Assembly: GCA_963771835.1 (NCBI GenBank)
Contig: CAVYVA010000001.1
Span: 806,001 to 870,000, forward strand
Source of the DNA: CAVQCJ01 sp963771835
GTDB lineage: Bacteria; Actinomycetota; Actinomycetes; Prado026
DNA length: 64,000 nt
Direction: 5' to 3'
Below the pieces are notes generated by a model. The model saw only the letters and a program-made list of their open reading frames with translations. It was not told where the DNA came from and ran no database searches. Positions 34,872 to 44,566 of this stretch are shown here, in pieces. The translations under genes and the position numbers were made by a program. Every line of letters starts with the position of its first letter. The first letter of the stretch is position 1.

Positions 34872-35849
34872 ATGGACAGTAACCGTCGTCTGGACTTCTA
34901 CCGGCAGATGGTGCGGATCCGTACGTACGAGGAAGCGATCCGTGCCGCCTACCACGCCGACAAGACTCCCGCCTGGGACATCGGGGCAGGCCTGATCCCA
35001 GGGGAGATGCACCTGTCCGCCGGTCAGGAGCCGGTGGCCGTCGGCCTGTGCACCCACCTGAGGACGGACGACGCCGTCACCGCCCCGCACCGTCCCCACC
35101 ACCTGGCGCTCGCCAAAGGCGTCGACATGAAGAAGATGACGGCCGAGATCTATGGCCGCGTGGACGGTTTGGGACGCGGACGGGGCGGCCACATGCACCT
35201 GTTTGACCCGGCCCACCACTTCTCGTGCTCGGGCATCATCGCGGAAGGCATACCGGTGGCGGTCGGCCAGGCGCTGGCGTTCGCCCGCAAGGGCACCGAC
35301 GCGGTCGCGGTCGCCGTCGCCGGTGAGGGCGCGGCCAACCAGGGCGCCTTCCACGAGGCTCTCAACCTCGCGGCGCTCTGGAAGCTCCCGGTCGTCTTCG
35401 TCATCGAGGACAACGACTGGGCCATCTCGGTACCGCGCAGCGACTCGACCTCCGTCCCGTCGAACGCCGCCCGGGCGGCCGCCTATGGGATGCCCGGTGA
35501 GCGGGTCGAGGGCAACGATGTCGAGGCGGTCAGCGACGCTGCCGAGCGTGCGATCATCCGCGCCCGCACCGGGGGGGGTCCGACACTGCTCGAGTTCCAC
35601 ACGGTGCGCCTGTGGGGCCACTTCGAAGGCGACGCACAGGCCTACCGCGGCGACGAGCTGGCGGTCGCGGAGTCGCACGACCCGATCCCGGCGTACGAGG
35701 CGAAGCTGCGTGCCGACGCGATCCTCGACGACGACAAGGTCGCCTCGATCAAGACGGAGGCTCAGGCGGAGGTCGACGCGGCCATCGCGTTCGCGCTCGC
35801 ATCGCCGGTGCCCGACCCGTCCACCCTGTCCGACTACGTCTTCGCCTGA
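34872..35849 (+). CDS. TPP-dependent 2-oxoacid/acetoin dehydrogenase E1 component, alpha subunit
   Basis: A 325-aa protein. AGGGAGG lies 5 bases before ATG 34872. The TPP-binding motif runs from VAGEGAANQGAFHEALN to EDNDWAISVP; GGHMHLFDPAHHFSCSGIIA is typical of acetoin-dehydrogenase-type alpha subunits. With the beta subunit it would decarboxylate a 2-oxoacid or cleave acetoin and pass the acyl group to a lipoyl carrier. Pyruvate is plausible given the divergent malic enzyme/PFOR operon, but substrate specificity is inference. Confidence 0.85.
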   Translation: MDSNRRLDFYRQMVRIRTYEEAIRAAYHADKTPAWDIGAGLIPGEMHLSAGQEPVAVGLCTHLRTDDAVTAPHRPHHLALAKGVDMKKMTAEIYGRVDGLGRGRGGHMHLFDPAHHFSCSGIIAEGIPVAVGQALAFARKGTDAVAVAVAGEGAANQGAFHEALNLAALWKLPVVFVIEDNDWAISVPRSDSTSVPSNAARAAAYGMPGERVEGNDVEAVSDAAERAIIRARTGGGPTLLEFHTVRLWGHFEGDAQAYRGDELAVAESHDPIPAYEAKLRADAILDDDKVASIKTEAQAEVDAAIAFALASPVPDPSTLSDYVFA

Positions 35850-35859
35850 GAGGCGCGTC

Positions 35860-36894
35860 ATGACCGTCACTGAGACCCCGGCGCCCACCACCCGCCGGCT
35901 TTCCACCGCCAAGGCCATCGCCGAGGGCATCGCGCAGGAGATGGAACGTGACCCCGCCGTGTTCGTCATGGGCGAGGACGTCGGTTCCTACGGCGGGATC
36001 TTCGGGTCCACCGGCGGCCTGCTCGAGCGGTTCGGTCCCCAGCGGATCATCAACACTCCCATCTCCGAGACCGGCTTCATCGGGGCCGGCATCGGCGCGG
36101 CCACAGAAGGCCTCCGCCCTGTCGTCGAGCTGATGTTCGTCGACTTCTTCGGGGTGTGCTTCGACCAGATCTACAACCACATGGCCAAGATCCACTTCGA
36201 GTCCGGCGGCAACGTGAACGTGCCGATGGTGCTCATGACGGCCGTCGGTGGGGGGTACGGCGACGCGGAGCAGCATTCGCAGTGCCTGTGGGCGTCGTTC
36301 GCCCACATGCCCGGCATGAAGGTCGTCGTGCCCAGCAACCCCTACGACGCCAAGGGGCTGATGATCTCCGCGATCCGTGACGACGGCCCGGTCGTGTACA
36401 TGTTCCACAAGGGGGTTATGGGCCTGCCTTGGATGGCCAAGAACCCCCGCTCCATCGCAGCCGTGCCCGAGGAGGAGTACGAGGTGCCCATCGGCAAGGC
36501 GGCTGTGGTGCATGAGGGCACGGACGTGACCGTGGCGACGGTGTCGCTGTCCGTGCAGCACTGCCAGGAGGTGGCCGAGAAGCTCGCCGGCAGCGGCATC
36601 AGCGTCGAGGTCCTGGACCTGCGGAGCCTGGTCCCGCTCGACCGCGAGGCCATCCTGACCTCAGTCGGCAAGACTGGCCGGCTGATCGTCGTCGACGAGG
36701 ACTACAAGTCCTTCGGGCTGACCGGGGAGCTCGCGGCGACGATCGCGGAGACCGACCCCGGGATGTTGCGGTCGCCCTTGGCCCGGGTCGCCTACCCCGA
36801 CGTCCCCGTCCCGTACGCCCGCTCCCTCGAGCAGGCGGCGCTGCCGACCCGGGACCGTATCGAGGCCGCGATCCATGCTGCGGTTCGTGCCTGA
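35860..36894 (+). CDS. TPP-dependent 2-oxoacid/acetoin dehydrogenase E1 component, beta subunit
   Basis: A 344-aa protein starting at ATG 35860, 10 bases after the alpha-subunit stop. Characteristic segments: MGEDVGSYGGIFGSTGGL, INTPISETGFIGAGIGAA, MTAVGGGYGDAEQHSQC and the C-terminal transketolase-type domain VEVLDLRSLVPLDREAI. It forms an alpha2beta2 E1 with the upstream product. Same operon as the lipoyl carrier gene. Confidence 0.88.
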   Translation: MTVTETPAPTTRRLSTAKAIAEGIAQEMERDPAVFVMGEDVGSYGGIFGSTGGLLERFGPQRIINTPISETGFIGAGIGAATEGLRPVVELMFVDFFGVCFDQIYNHMAKIHFESGGNVNVPMVLMTAVGGGYGDAEQHSQCLWASFAHMPGMKVVVPSNPYDAKGLMISAIRDDGPVVYMFHKGVMGLPWMAKNPRSIAAVPEEEYEVPIGKAAVVHEGTDVTVATVSLSVQHCQEVAEKLAGSGISVEVLDLRSLVPLDREAILTSVGKTGRLIVVDEDYKSFGLTGELAATIAETDPGMLRSPLARVAYPDVPVPYARSLEQAALPTRDRIEAAIHAAVRA

Positions 36895-36910
36895 GCGCCG
36901 TGGCACGCTC

Positions 36911-37144
36911 ATGAGCGCAGAGATCCGCTTCCCCGTCGTGTCCAAGGACGCGGGCGCGACGGGTGTGGTGGCCACCTGGTTCTCCCGGGACGGCGAGACC
37001 GTCGTCCCGGGCCAGGTGATCGCAGAACTCATGGTCGACAAGGTGTCCATCGACCTGGAGGCGCCGCAGGGCGGAGTGCTGCGGACCCTGGTGGAGGAGG
37101 AGGCCGAGGTCGTCCAGGGAGAGCGGATCGCCGTCGTCGAGTGA
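36911..37144 (+). CDS. Free-standing lipoyl carrier domain protein
   Basis: A 77-aa single lipoyl domain. The lipoylation loop is ELMVDKVSIDLEAP with Lys 44 as the modified residue, and the C-terminal half has the mirrored LRTLVEEEAEVVQGERIAVVE. A usual E2 subunit would continue into a peripheral-subunit-binding and acyltransferase domain; here a stop codon comes directly and 37145-37370 encodes no E2. ATG 36911 is 16 bases past the E1beta stop; ATG 36875 overlaps the end of E1beta and is an alternative coupled start. Confidence 0.8.
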   Translation: MSAEIRFPVVSKDAGATGVVATWFSRDGETVVPGQVIAELMVDKVSIDLEAPQGGVLRTLVEEEAEVVQGERIAVVE

Positions 37145-37370
37145 TGTCGAGACGATGACGCACGGCCAGCTGTCCAGGCGGTACCGACGTGAGGTGTTCA
37201 CCGCGCGTCCCTGCGGGCTGCACGCCCGAGCCAAGGATGGTCGATGGGCCTCAGCGAAGCGTCGGGGCACCGTGGCAGTCCGAGTCGTTCTGACGCCCGA
37301 CGGACTGATGCTGAGGCAGCTCCGCTTCCGGAGCACGACGGTGTGTTACCGACGCGCGGGACCTACGTGC

Positions 37371-39044
37371 TCAGCAGTCGGGGTTGGCACGGACCGGGCC
37401 CGCGAAGGCGCCCAGCGTCCCCGGCCCGACGGAGCCGTACTGCGCGTCCTGCCCGAAGGTGTTCCCGTTCTGCATGTTGCCGAACTCCCACACGCACGTC
37501 CCAGCGACCTTCGCCTGTGTCCAGTACGGGTAGAAGTGCCCGGGCCCCTTGGGTGGCAGGACACAGCCCGACCCCGAGGCGAGGTCGCAGTTCGTGTTGA
37601 GCTCTGTCGCGCTGGCGTCGGTCACAAACTGGATCTGCGGGTAGGTCGCCCCACCGGCGGTTCTCGGCTGCTGTTGCAGGAACGGGGTGGGGAACGGCCC
37701 GGCCGTGGTCGAGCTCGGCCAGTCCGCTCGGTAGCCGGAGCCGTCGTAGTCGAGGTCGCCGATCGCGTCGAAGAACACGTCGCAGCCGGTCACGAGGTTC
37801 GGCGCCGCCGTGCCGCCGTGGGTGTCGCCCGCCTTGTAGCACGGTGAGTCGTCCGGCTCGAACGTGGCCGCGCTGTCCTTCGCCGTCTCGTACGGCCCGT
37901 GGCAGCGGGTGTAGTAGGTGTCGGTGAAGCTGCCGTCGGTGAACGTCACCTTGCCGGTGACCCTCGTGCAGGGCTCGAAGTGACCGATCTCGAACTGGTC
38001 GTTGATCATGTAGGGCCCGATGCCCCAGGGGATGATGTTCTGCGCGCGCGCCGAGGAGTAGGCGGGTTCGAAGTTGAACGGCGTACCGGTGCAGTCGAAC
38101 GGGTTGGTGGTCATGAACCCGTTGGCTGCCGAGGCGACCATGAACCCACTGCGCCCGGTCGTCAGGTCCGTCTCCTGGGCCTCGAGGGCATGACCGCCCC
38201 CGATCGTGGCGTCGAACATCCGCACGGTGATCTTGTCCCCTGGGTTCATCAGCAGGGTGTGCGCGTTGGGCGTGAACGTGGCCAGGTTGCTGCGCTGCGG
38301 GCTCGGCGGCCCGGTGGGGACGCCATTCGTCTGGATCCAGCCGAAGTTGACCGGCTCGATGCAGTCGTTGTTGCACGGCCCGGCCCCGGTTCCCGTGCAC
38401 TCGAGACTGTCGATCGTGAGGGCCGAGCACCAGTGCGCGTCATCGCAGCTGATGCTGTCATCGAACGGCGCGAAGCCGGGTGGGTAGAACTGCAGCTCGA
38501 CGAACGCCTGCCCACCACCTAGGTACTTCCCCTTCGGTGCGTTCGCGTCCGAGCGCGGAGTGCAGGGCGCCAGCGGAGCGGAGTTGGGGTCGCAGACGGT
38601 GGTCGACATCCAGGGCGCGACCGAGAGCTCGAACCAGTGCGTGACGTCCTTGCCCGGCTTGCTCACTGTCGGCAGGGCAGCCGGGTCGACCGGGAGCTGC
38701 TCGACGAACGTCGTGTCGCTGCCGGAGCCCGGCTGCGAGGAGATGAACCGGACGGACGGCTCGTCGTGCCCGATGTAGTGCCCGTTCTCGTAGAGCCTGC
38801 CTTCGTCGGCGCCCCGCGGGTCGGCGCACATGACCGCCGGTTTGACCGGCCGCTGGATCGGGCTGAGCCCGTTGCAGTCGAGCTCACCGACCGCTCCGGG
38901 CGCCACCGAGGCGCGGGCGGGCCTTGCGCTACTGACGTTGCCAGCCGCCGCGGTCTGGGAGCCCTGGGCCCAGAGCACCAGGGCGGCGCTTGCGAGCGCG
39001 ACCGGCAGGACCGATAGCCGACGGGTGCTCCATCGAGAACGCAT
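37371..39044 (-). CDS. Large secreted hypothetical protein
   Basis: 557 aa from ATG 39044. A basic head (MRSRWSTRRLSVLPVALASA) and hydrophobic core lead to a signal peptide likely cut near QTAAAG. The mature part has many Cys pairs (e.g. ISCDDAHWCSALTID, CTGTGAGPCNNDCIEP) and aromatic Gly/Asn-rich beta segments, suggesting a disulphide-stabilised extracellular protein. LLMNPGDKITVRMFDA recalls a cupredoxin-like strand, but no full motif is seen. Function unknown. Confidence 0.65.
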   Translation of the reverse strand: MRSRWSTRRLSVLPVALASAALVLWAQGSQTAAAGNVSSARPARASVAPGAVGELDCNGLSPIQRPVKPAVMCADPRGADEGRLYENGHYIGHDEPSVRFISSQPGSGSDTTFVEQLPVDPAALPTVSKPGKDVTHWFELSVAPWMSTTVCDPNSAPLAPCTPRSDANAPKGKYLGGGQAFVELQFYPPGFAPFDDSISCDDAHWCSALTIDSLECTGTGAGPCNNDCIEPVNFGWIQTNGVPTGPPSPQRSNLATFTPNAHTLLMNPGDKITVRMFDATIGGGHALEAQETDLTTGRSGFMVASAANGFMTTNPFDCTGTPFNFEPAYSSARAQNIIPWGIGPYMINDQFEIGHFEPCTRVTGKVTFTDGSFTDTYYTRCHGPYETAKDSAATFEPDDSPCYKAGDTHGGTAAPNLVTGCDVFFDAIGDLDYDGSGYRADWPSSTTAGPFPTPFLQQQPRTAGGATYPQIQFVTDASATELNTNCDLASGSGCVLPPKGPGHFYPYWTQAKVAGTCVWEFGNMQNGNTFGQDAQYGSVGPGTLGAFAGPVRANPDC

Positions 39045-39390
39045 GCTGCACCAACCCCTCACGTCGCCGTGGTCGGTGCTGGCCCCCCAGCAGGTCAGAC
39101 ACGCCGCAGTCTGACCCGCGGGAGGGCGGGCGGCAAGAGGCTGCCCGGTCAGGCGCCAGCTCCCCCGGGCGTCCTGTGGAGCCGACAGGGCGCTCGGTGC
39201 GATCGTGCGGTCACTCGTTCAGGCTGTTCGGGGGAAGACCGGCAATGTGTCGCATCTCTCGACGAGCCCATCTCAGCCGTGATCGTCGCGCCTATCCTGC
39301 TGCTCAGCATCGGCCCCCGGCGTTGGGTGGAAGGCCACGCGGGAGGCCGGGCAGGGAGGACTCCCAGCATCTGACGCACAGGAGGCGCCG
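39045..39390. other. Divergent intergenic region
   Basis: 346 bases between the secreted protein gene and the antiporter gene. I see only the CAGGAGG ribosome-binding site of the antiporter near its end and a short GGGAGGACTCCC dyad at about 39355. No gene or strong promoter recognised. Confidence 0.5.
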
Positions 39391-40677
39391 ATGCCCGCAG
39401 CTGCGATCGCAGCGTTCGCGGTGGTGGTGATCGCGTTCGTGAGCCAGTCGCGTCACCTCGAGCGGCTCCACCTGACCGCGCCGATCGTCTTCACGACCTT
39501 CGGAGCGGTCTGCGCGTGGACGGTCGGCACCCACGCGGAGCCGGCCGTGGTGCACGACCTGGCCGAGCTGACGCTGGCCCTGATCCTGTTCCACGACGCC
39601 GCGCAGGTCCAGCCGCGCCAGCTCCGGTCGGACGCCGTGCTCTGCGTGCGCCTGCTGCTGGTCGGCCTTCCGCTCACCATCCTCATCGGGTTCGCCGCCG
39701 CGCAGCTCCTGATGCCTGGTGTCGGCGTCTGGCTGGCACTCCTGCTCGCGGCGGCAGTCGCGCCCACCGACGCCGGGCTGGGGGCCGCGACGGTCCTCAA
39801 CCCGGTCGTGCCGGTGCGGGTGCGGCGCATCCTGAACGTCGAGAGCGGGCTGAACGACGGCCTGGCTACGCCAGTCGTGCTGCTCGCCATCGCCGCCGCT
39901 GGGGGCACGTCCGCCGGGTCGGGTGACACCCTCGAGGCGGCGGTCGGCGAGCTCGCCCTCGGCGTGCTGGTCGGCGTCCTGCTCGGCGCAGGTTCCGCGT
40001 GGCTGCTGGCGCGCGCCGACCGCGCCGGTCACGTGGACCCCGGCCTCCTCTCGGTCGCCGTGCTAGCCGTTCCTCTGGCCTGCTACTACGGCGCCCTGGC
40101 CGCCCACGGCAACGGGTTCGTCGCCGCCTTCGTCTCCGGCACCGCGTTCGCGGCGGCCGCAGGTGGGCTGGGTGGCGCGGAGGCCGGCGGCGACGCGCCG
40201 GACCTCGAGACGACGGCGTCGCTCTCGCTGGTCCTCGGCTGCGCCGTCTGGGCGCTGTTCGGGATCCTCGGGGTGGCCAAGCTCGGGACGACCGCGACGT
40301 GGCGTGGTCTGGTCTTCGCCGTCCTCTCGCTCACCCTCGTGCGGATGGTTCCGGTGACACTCGCCCTCGTTGGAAGCGGGCTGAGGAGGCAGACCGTCCT
40401 CTTCGTCGGGTGGTTCGGTCCACGGGGGCTCGCCTCCGTCGTCTTCGCGCTGATCGCAGTCGAGTCGCTGCCGGAGAGCCCTCAGCTCGAGGCCGTCGTC
40501 GGCGCCATCACCATGACCGTCCTGCTCAGTGTCGTCCTGCACGGGGTCACGGCCGACCCGTGGGCGGCGGCCTACGGCCGATGGGCTGCACGCGTACGCC
40601 CGTCCGAGGAGCTCGGCGCGTCCGTCGAACCGGTGTCCGGACGGGCACCCCTACATCGAGCGGGGCACGCGCGGTGA
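39391..40677 (+). CDS. Cation:proton antiporter, CPA1 (NhaP-like) family
   Basis: A 428-aa membrane protein with about 12 helices. The ion-site region AAAVAPTDAGLGAATVLNPVV includes the Pro-Thr-Asp ligand of CPA1 exchangers, followed by VESGLNDGLATPVVLL. GWFGPRGLASVVFALIAVE near the end is also characteristic. It exchanges Na+ or K+ for H+. CAGGAGG lies 5 bases before ATG 39391. The C-terminal tail is short and soluble. Confidence 0.87.
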   Translation: MPAAAIAAFAVVVIAFVSQSRHLERLHLTAPIVFTTFGAVCAWTVGTHAEPAVVHDLAELTLALILFHDAAQVQPRQLRSDAVLCVRLLLVGLPLTILIGFAAAQLLMPGVGVWLALLLAAAVAPTDAGLGAATVLNPVVPVRVRRILNVESGLNDGLATPVVLLAIAAAGGTSAGSGDTLEAAVGELALGVLVGVLLGAGSAWLLARADRAGHVDPGLLSVAVLAVPLACYYGALAAHGNGFVAAFVSGTAFAAAAGGLGGAEAGGDAPDLETTASLSLVLGCAVWALFGILGVAKLGTTATWRGLVFAVLSLTLVRMVPVTLALVGSGLRRQTVLFVGWFGPRGLASVVFALIAVESLPESPQLEAVVGAITMTVLLSVVLHGVTADPWAAAYGRWAARVRPSEELGASVEPVSGRAPLHRAGHAR

Positions 40678-40748
40678 TCCCCGTCTCGTGGACCGGGGCC
40701 GCTTCTACGCAGGCTCGCGAATTGCCCCTGGTCCGGTCGCGAGCGCTC

Positions 40749-40754
40749 TAGTCT
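40749..40754 (+). promoter_or_regulatory. -10 element of a leaderless transcript
   Basis: TAGTCT ends 7 bases before the GTG at 40762, so transcription would begin at or next to the start codon. No -35 box at the usual spacing and no ribosome-binding site are present. Confidence 0.45.
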
Positions 40755-40761
40755 GGATCGC

Positions 40762-41841
40762 GTGTCTACCGCTGGTGCAAGTCCTCGACCCGCCCTTGAC
40801 AAGAAGAAGACGATCATCGGGGCGGTCATCGGCGTGGTCGCTCTGGCGGTGATCTTCCTGGGTGTGATCCCGCAGATCGGGTCGTATGCCGACGCGCTCA
40901 CCGCGATCCAGGCGATGACCGTCGGCGCGATCGCCCTCATCGTGATCACAGTTGTCCTCTACAACATCGTCTACGGGTTCCCCTTCATGGCGGCCACCCC
41001 CGGACTGCACTACCGGCACTCGTTCCAGCTGAACCAGGGCGCGTTCGCGATCAGCAACGGGATCCCGGCCGGTGGAGCGTTCGGCCTCGGTGTCCAGTAC
41101 GCGATGCTCGACACCTACCTGGTCCCGCCCGCGGCCGCGACCGCCGCGATCGGTTCAGTCGGCGTATGGAGCATCTTCGTCACCCTCGGACTGCCCGTGC
41201 TCGGACTCATCGCGATCTCCGCGTCCGGCACCATCGACGCGGGCCCGTACGTGATCGTCGGAGTCATCGGCCTGGTCGTCCTGCTGGCCATGGTCGTCGT
41301 CTTCGGCCTGATCATGCGTAGCGAACGACTCGCCGAGCGCCTCGGTGGCTTGGCCAACAAGATCGCCAGGCCGGTGGTCAGCCGGTCCAAGAAGCACCCG
41401 GACGCCGACTTCGTACCCATGCTGGTGAACTTCCGGCGCAGCATCGTCACCCTCGTCCGCCGCCGGTGGGCCGCGATTACCTTGACTCAGCTGAGTGTGT
41501 CGCTCACCCAGTTCCTCATCCTGTTCGCGGCGCTGCGCGGAGTCGAGGGCGAAGGGACAAAGACTTCGTTCCTGGTCGCGTTCGGCGCGTGGGCGGTCGC
41601 GCAGATCGGCATCATGATCCCGATCACCCCCGGCGGCCTGGGCACGGTGGACGCCTTCCTCATCGGCCTGCTCACTGCCATGGGCGTCAACGACGGTGAC
41701 GCGACGGCTGCCGACCTGGTCTGGCGGGCTGCATCCTTCGTCCCCCAGATCGTCATCGGCATCGCATGCCTGGTGACGTGGAGCCGGCGCGCCGCCCGAA
41801 CCTTCGCCGCCGCCCAACCCGCTGCTGACCCGATGGCTTGA
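40762..41841 (+). CDS. UPF0104 / lysylphosphatidylglycerol synthase TM-type flippase-like protein
   Basis: A 359-aa protein of about eight helices. The family signature PITPGGLGTVDAFLIGLLTA is in the C-terminal third, preceded by ILFAALRGV. The fold is shared by the membrane half of MprF and many stand-alone lipid- or glycolipid-handling proteins; the cargo is unknown. The GTG start at 40762 appears leaderless. Confidence 0.8.
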   Translation: MSTAGASPRPALDKKKTIIGAVIGVVALAVIFLGVIPQIGSYADALTAIQAMTVGAIALIVITVVLYNIVYGFPFMAATPGLHYRHSFQLNQGAFAISNGIPAGGAFGLGVQYAMLDTYLVPPAAATAAIGSVGVWSIFVTLGLPVLGLIAISASGTIDAGPYVIVGVIGLVVLLAMVVVFGLIMRSERLAERLGGLANKIARPVVSRSKKHPDADFVPMLVNFRRSIVTLVRRRWAAITLTQLSVSLTQFLILFAALRGVEGEGTKTSFLVAFGAWAVAQIGIMIPITPGGLGTVDAFLIGLLTAMGVNDGDATAADLVWRAASFVPQIVIGIACLVTWSRRAARTFAAAQPAADPMA

Positions 41842-41908
41842 TCGCCACCTACTTGTTGGGCGCGGTAACAGCATGTTGGTCAGTGCACTGTCAGTGACGC
41901 TTCTGTGC

Positions 41909-43507
41909 TCAGCCCAGTGCCATGCCGTCGATGGAGCCGGACGCGACGGGGTCCGGCAGGCGCATCATCCGCAGGGAGGTCAGCAACCCCATCAGGCCAG
42001 CGAGGATCGGGACCAGCAGTGCCACCTGGAGCGCGAGTGGCCTTGCCTCGGTGTTGATACGGATGACCTCGGCCTGGACGTCCTTGGGCTGGCCGGCGAG
42101 CTGCTCGGCGAGGGCTGTGTTGCTCATGATCTCCGCGTCATGCTCCAACGCGGTTGAGACCTGCTGCTGCTGCGTGGCGTCGAGGACTGTGCTGTTCTGG
42201 GCCATGTGAGTGAAGGCGATCGACAAGGTCGCCAGCATGATGGCGCCGGCGAATGCCAAGCCGAACGACAGGCCGAAGGAGCCGGCCGCCGAGTTCACGC
42301 CAGCGGCCTCGCTGACCCGTTCCTCCGAGACCGGGGAAAGCGTGTAGTTGTTCAGCTGGGACACCAACAGACCCAGGCCTGACCCCGCGACGACCAGGGG
42401 TAGCACCAGGTACCAGCCGGAGGTGGCGCGGGGAACGATCGGCAGCAGGACCGCCAGTCCGACCGTGAGGAGTACGAACCCGGCCCGGATGACGGCGGCC
42501 GGGCGACGCTTTCCCGATCTCTTTCCGGCCAGCAGCGCCATGGCGAACATGCTCAGTGAAAGCGGGGCCAGGGACAGGCCCGCCTGCATCGCGTTGTACT
42601 CCAGCACCATCTGCAGGTAGATCGGTAGCGCAATCATCGTTCCACCCAGGGCGACCTGCTGCAGCAGCTGCCCTGAGATCCCGAAGCGGAACAGGTGAGA
42701 CCGGAACAGATCCGGATCCAACAGCGTCGGCTTGGCTTCGCGCTTGCGGCGCACGAGCCAGTACACCAGGGACCCCATCGCCACGGCACCGGCCGCCAGC
42801 AGCGCGGCGACGGCCTCACCGCCCTCCTGCCAGACCAGGATGCCCAGCACGAGACCACCCATGCCCACAACCGACAGGACCGCACCGACTGGGTCGACCT
42901 CGCGGGGACCGGTGTACGGCACGTCGTGGACGAGCCCGATGCCGGACAGGACGATCGCGATGATCACGACCTCGAGGCCGAACGCGACTCGCCACGACAG
43001 ATACGTCGTGATGAAGCCGCCCACGAGCGGCCCCACGGCAGCTGCGATCGCAGCCGCTGCCCCGACCAGGGCGTACACCCTCTTCTGCCCGGCACCCTCG
43101 AAGTTTCCGTGGATCAGGGACTGCATCGCCGGGAGCAGCAACGACGCACCCAGCCCGCCGATGACGGCCCAGAAGATGATGATCGCGGTCACGCTCTGGG
43201 CGAGAGTCATCGCCGCGGCGCCGACCGCGTAGCCGAGCAGTCCGAGGACGTACGCCTTCTTGCGCCCGAACAGGTCGCCGACCTTGCTGCCGATCAAGAT
43301 GAACGCCGCGGAGACCAACGCCTCGAGTGCGATCGCAGACTGAACGCTGCTGACCGTCGTGCCCAAGTCGTGGACCACGGCTGAGATGGAGACGTTCATC
43401 AGCGAGGTGTCCACGACCAGCACGAACATGGCCATCGACAGCAGGATGGCCAGCCGTCGGTTCAACGGTGCCTCTTCGGGAACGCTGCCGTCAGCTTCGC
43501 GAGTCAA
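41909..43507 (-). CDS. MFS drug:H+ antiporter, DHA2 (EmrB/QacA) family
   Basis: A 532-aa exporter with 14 predicted helices. The motif C-like segment VGPLVGGFITTYLSWRVAF and motif A-like GSKVGDLFGRKKAYVLG are clear; DTSLMNVSISAV in helix 1 matches the DHA2 D1 motif. It exports drugs or dyes using the proton gradient. TTG start at 43507 is weak but no better start precedes helix 1. Confidence 0.87.
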   Translation of the reverse strand: MTREADGSVPEEAPLNRRLAILLSMAMFVLVVDTSLMNVSISAVVHDLGTTVSSVQSAIALEALVSAAFILIGSKVGDLFGRKKAYVLGLLGYAVGAAAMTLAQSVTAIIIFWAVIGGLGASLLLPAMQSLIHGNFEGAGQKRVYALVGAAAAIAAAVGPLVGGFITTYLSWRVAFGLEVVIIAIVLSGIGLVHDVPYTGPREVDPVGAVLSVVGMGGLVLGILVWQEGGEAVAALLAAGAVAMGSLVYWLVRRKREAKPTLLDPDLFRSHLFRFGISGQLLQQVALGGTMIALPIYLQMVLEYNAMQAGLSLAPLSLSMFAMALLAGKRSGKRRPAAVIRAGFVLLTVGLAVLLPIVPRATSGWYLVLPLVVAGSGLGLLVSQLNNYTLSPVSEERVSEAAGVNSAAGSFGLSFGLAFAGAIMLATLSIAFTHMAQNSTVLDATQQQQVSTALEHDAEIMSNTALAEQLAGQPKDVQAEVIRINTEARPLALQVALLVPILAGLMGLLTSLRMMRLPDPVASGSIDGMALG

Positions 43508-43561
43508 TGCTCATCAGCCACCAAGCGAGAAGGAAGTCGAGCACACGGAAGGGCAGCCGGC

Positions 43562-43966
43562 TCAGCCGCCCAGCGCCTTGGCCTTGCCGGCCGCGAACTC
43601 CTCCTGGGTGATGACCCCCTTGGCCCTCAGGTCGGCCAGTCGGGCGATCTCGTCGGCGGTGCTCGTGCTGCTGCCTGCCACGGTCTGGATGTACTGGCGC
43701 TGGGCGTCAGCCTGGGCCTGGGCCGACTTCACCATGTGCTCCTGCATCTTGTGGCCGCGCGCGATCACGTACACGAAGACACCTAGGTAGGGCAGCACGA
43801 CGATGAAGATCACCCACAGCGCCTTCGACCAGCCACCCATGTCGTCGCTGCGGAAGATGTCGGTGAAGACCACGATCAGCAGGTAGATCCAGATGAAGAA
43901 CAGGAAGAACCAGATCATCGACCAGAGAACCTGTCCGGTACCGAACTCGGCGATCAGCCCTGTCAT
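43562..43966 (-). CDS. PLD-nuclease-N (cardiolipin-synthase-like N-terminus) and SHOCT domain membrane protein
   Basis: A 134-aa protein. Two helices (VLWSMIWFFLFFIWIYLLIVVF and ALWVIFIVVLPYLGVFVYVIA, each shown as one hydrophobic block) form the PLDNc domain, followed by RGHKMQEHMV, a linker, and a SHOCT tail (EIARLADLRAKGVITQEEFAAGK). A strong ribosome-binding site (AGGAGG) precedes ATG 43966. Such proteins are common in actinobacteria without a known function. Confidence 0.8.
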   Translation of the reverse strand: MTGLIAEFGTGQVLWSMIWFFLFFIWIYLLIVVFTDIFRSDDMGGWSKALWVIFIVVLPYLGVFVYVIARGHKMQEHMVKSAQAQADAQRQYIQTVAGSSTSTADEIARLADLRAKGVITQEEFAAGKAKALGG

Positions 43967-44200
43967 TGCTTCCTCCTGTGTGGCGGCTGGCGTAGCAGCG
44001 GTCTTGCTGGGCCAGGACCGGCCGACGGCAGCGTACCGGTGCCAGCCCGTCCGAGCAGGATGTGTGAGTGCCGCACGCTCAGCTGTCCGACGCGATGGCG
44101 ACGGCGCGCAGCGGCTGTCCCGTCCCGCGACCGGCGCAGGGATGACTGGGCGGGCGAGACCGGTTCCGCTTCACCGGATGCCAGGAGATAGGGCACGGTT

Positions 44201-44508
44201 GTGCCTTTGACGATCGACGTGGACCAGGACATCGAGAGCGCGCCCCGGGTACATGGGCTGCTCCACTTGCTGGCTCCGGTGGTCGCTGCGGGGGCGGTCT
44301 GGACGGCCAGGCAGGTCATCAACCAGTCCTACAAGCGGGTATCCGGGCGAACGCCGCCGGTTCCCAGCGACGCACGAACGTCGTGGGGCGCGCGATCGCC
44401 TGGACGGCCGTGACAGCGACGACCGCAGCGGTCATCGAGGTGGCCGTGCATCGACTCGCGAACGAGCGCCTTCCGCGCAGGCGGACACCCGGCAATGTGC
44501 CTGTCTAG
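44201..44508 (+). pseudogene. DUF4235 small membrane protein, frameshifted at a G-run
   Basis: The start reads LLAPVVAAGAVWTARQVINQ and SYKRVSGRTPPVPS, a DUF4235 hallmark (GRTPP). After TSWG the frame breaks at GGGG (44385-44388); with one more G it continues as RAIAWTAVTATTAAVIEVA to the stop at 44506. The joined protein is about 102 aa with two helices, the normal DUF4235 size. A homopolymer miscall is the simplest explanation. Confidence 0.65.
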
Positions 44509-44566
44509 CTCCCCTCGGGGCGCCCGCCTCGGACCCGATCGTGTTTGATCGGCTAGCCGGCGCCGG

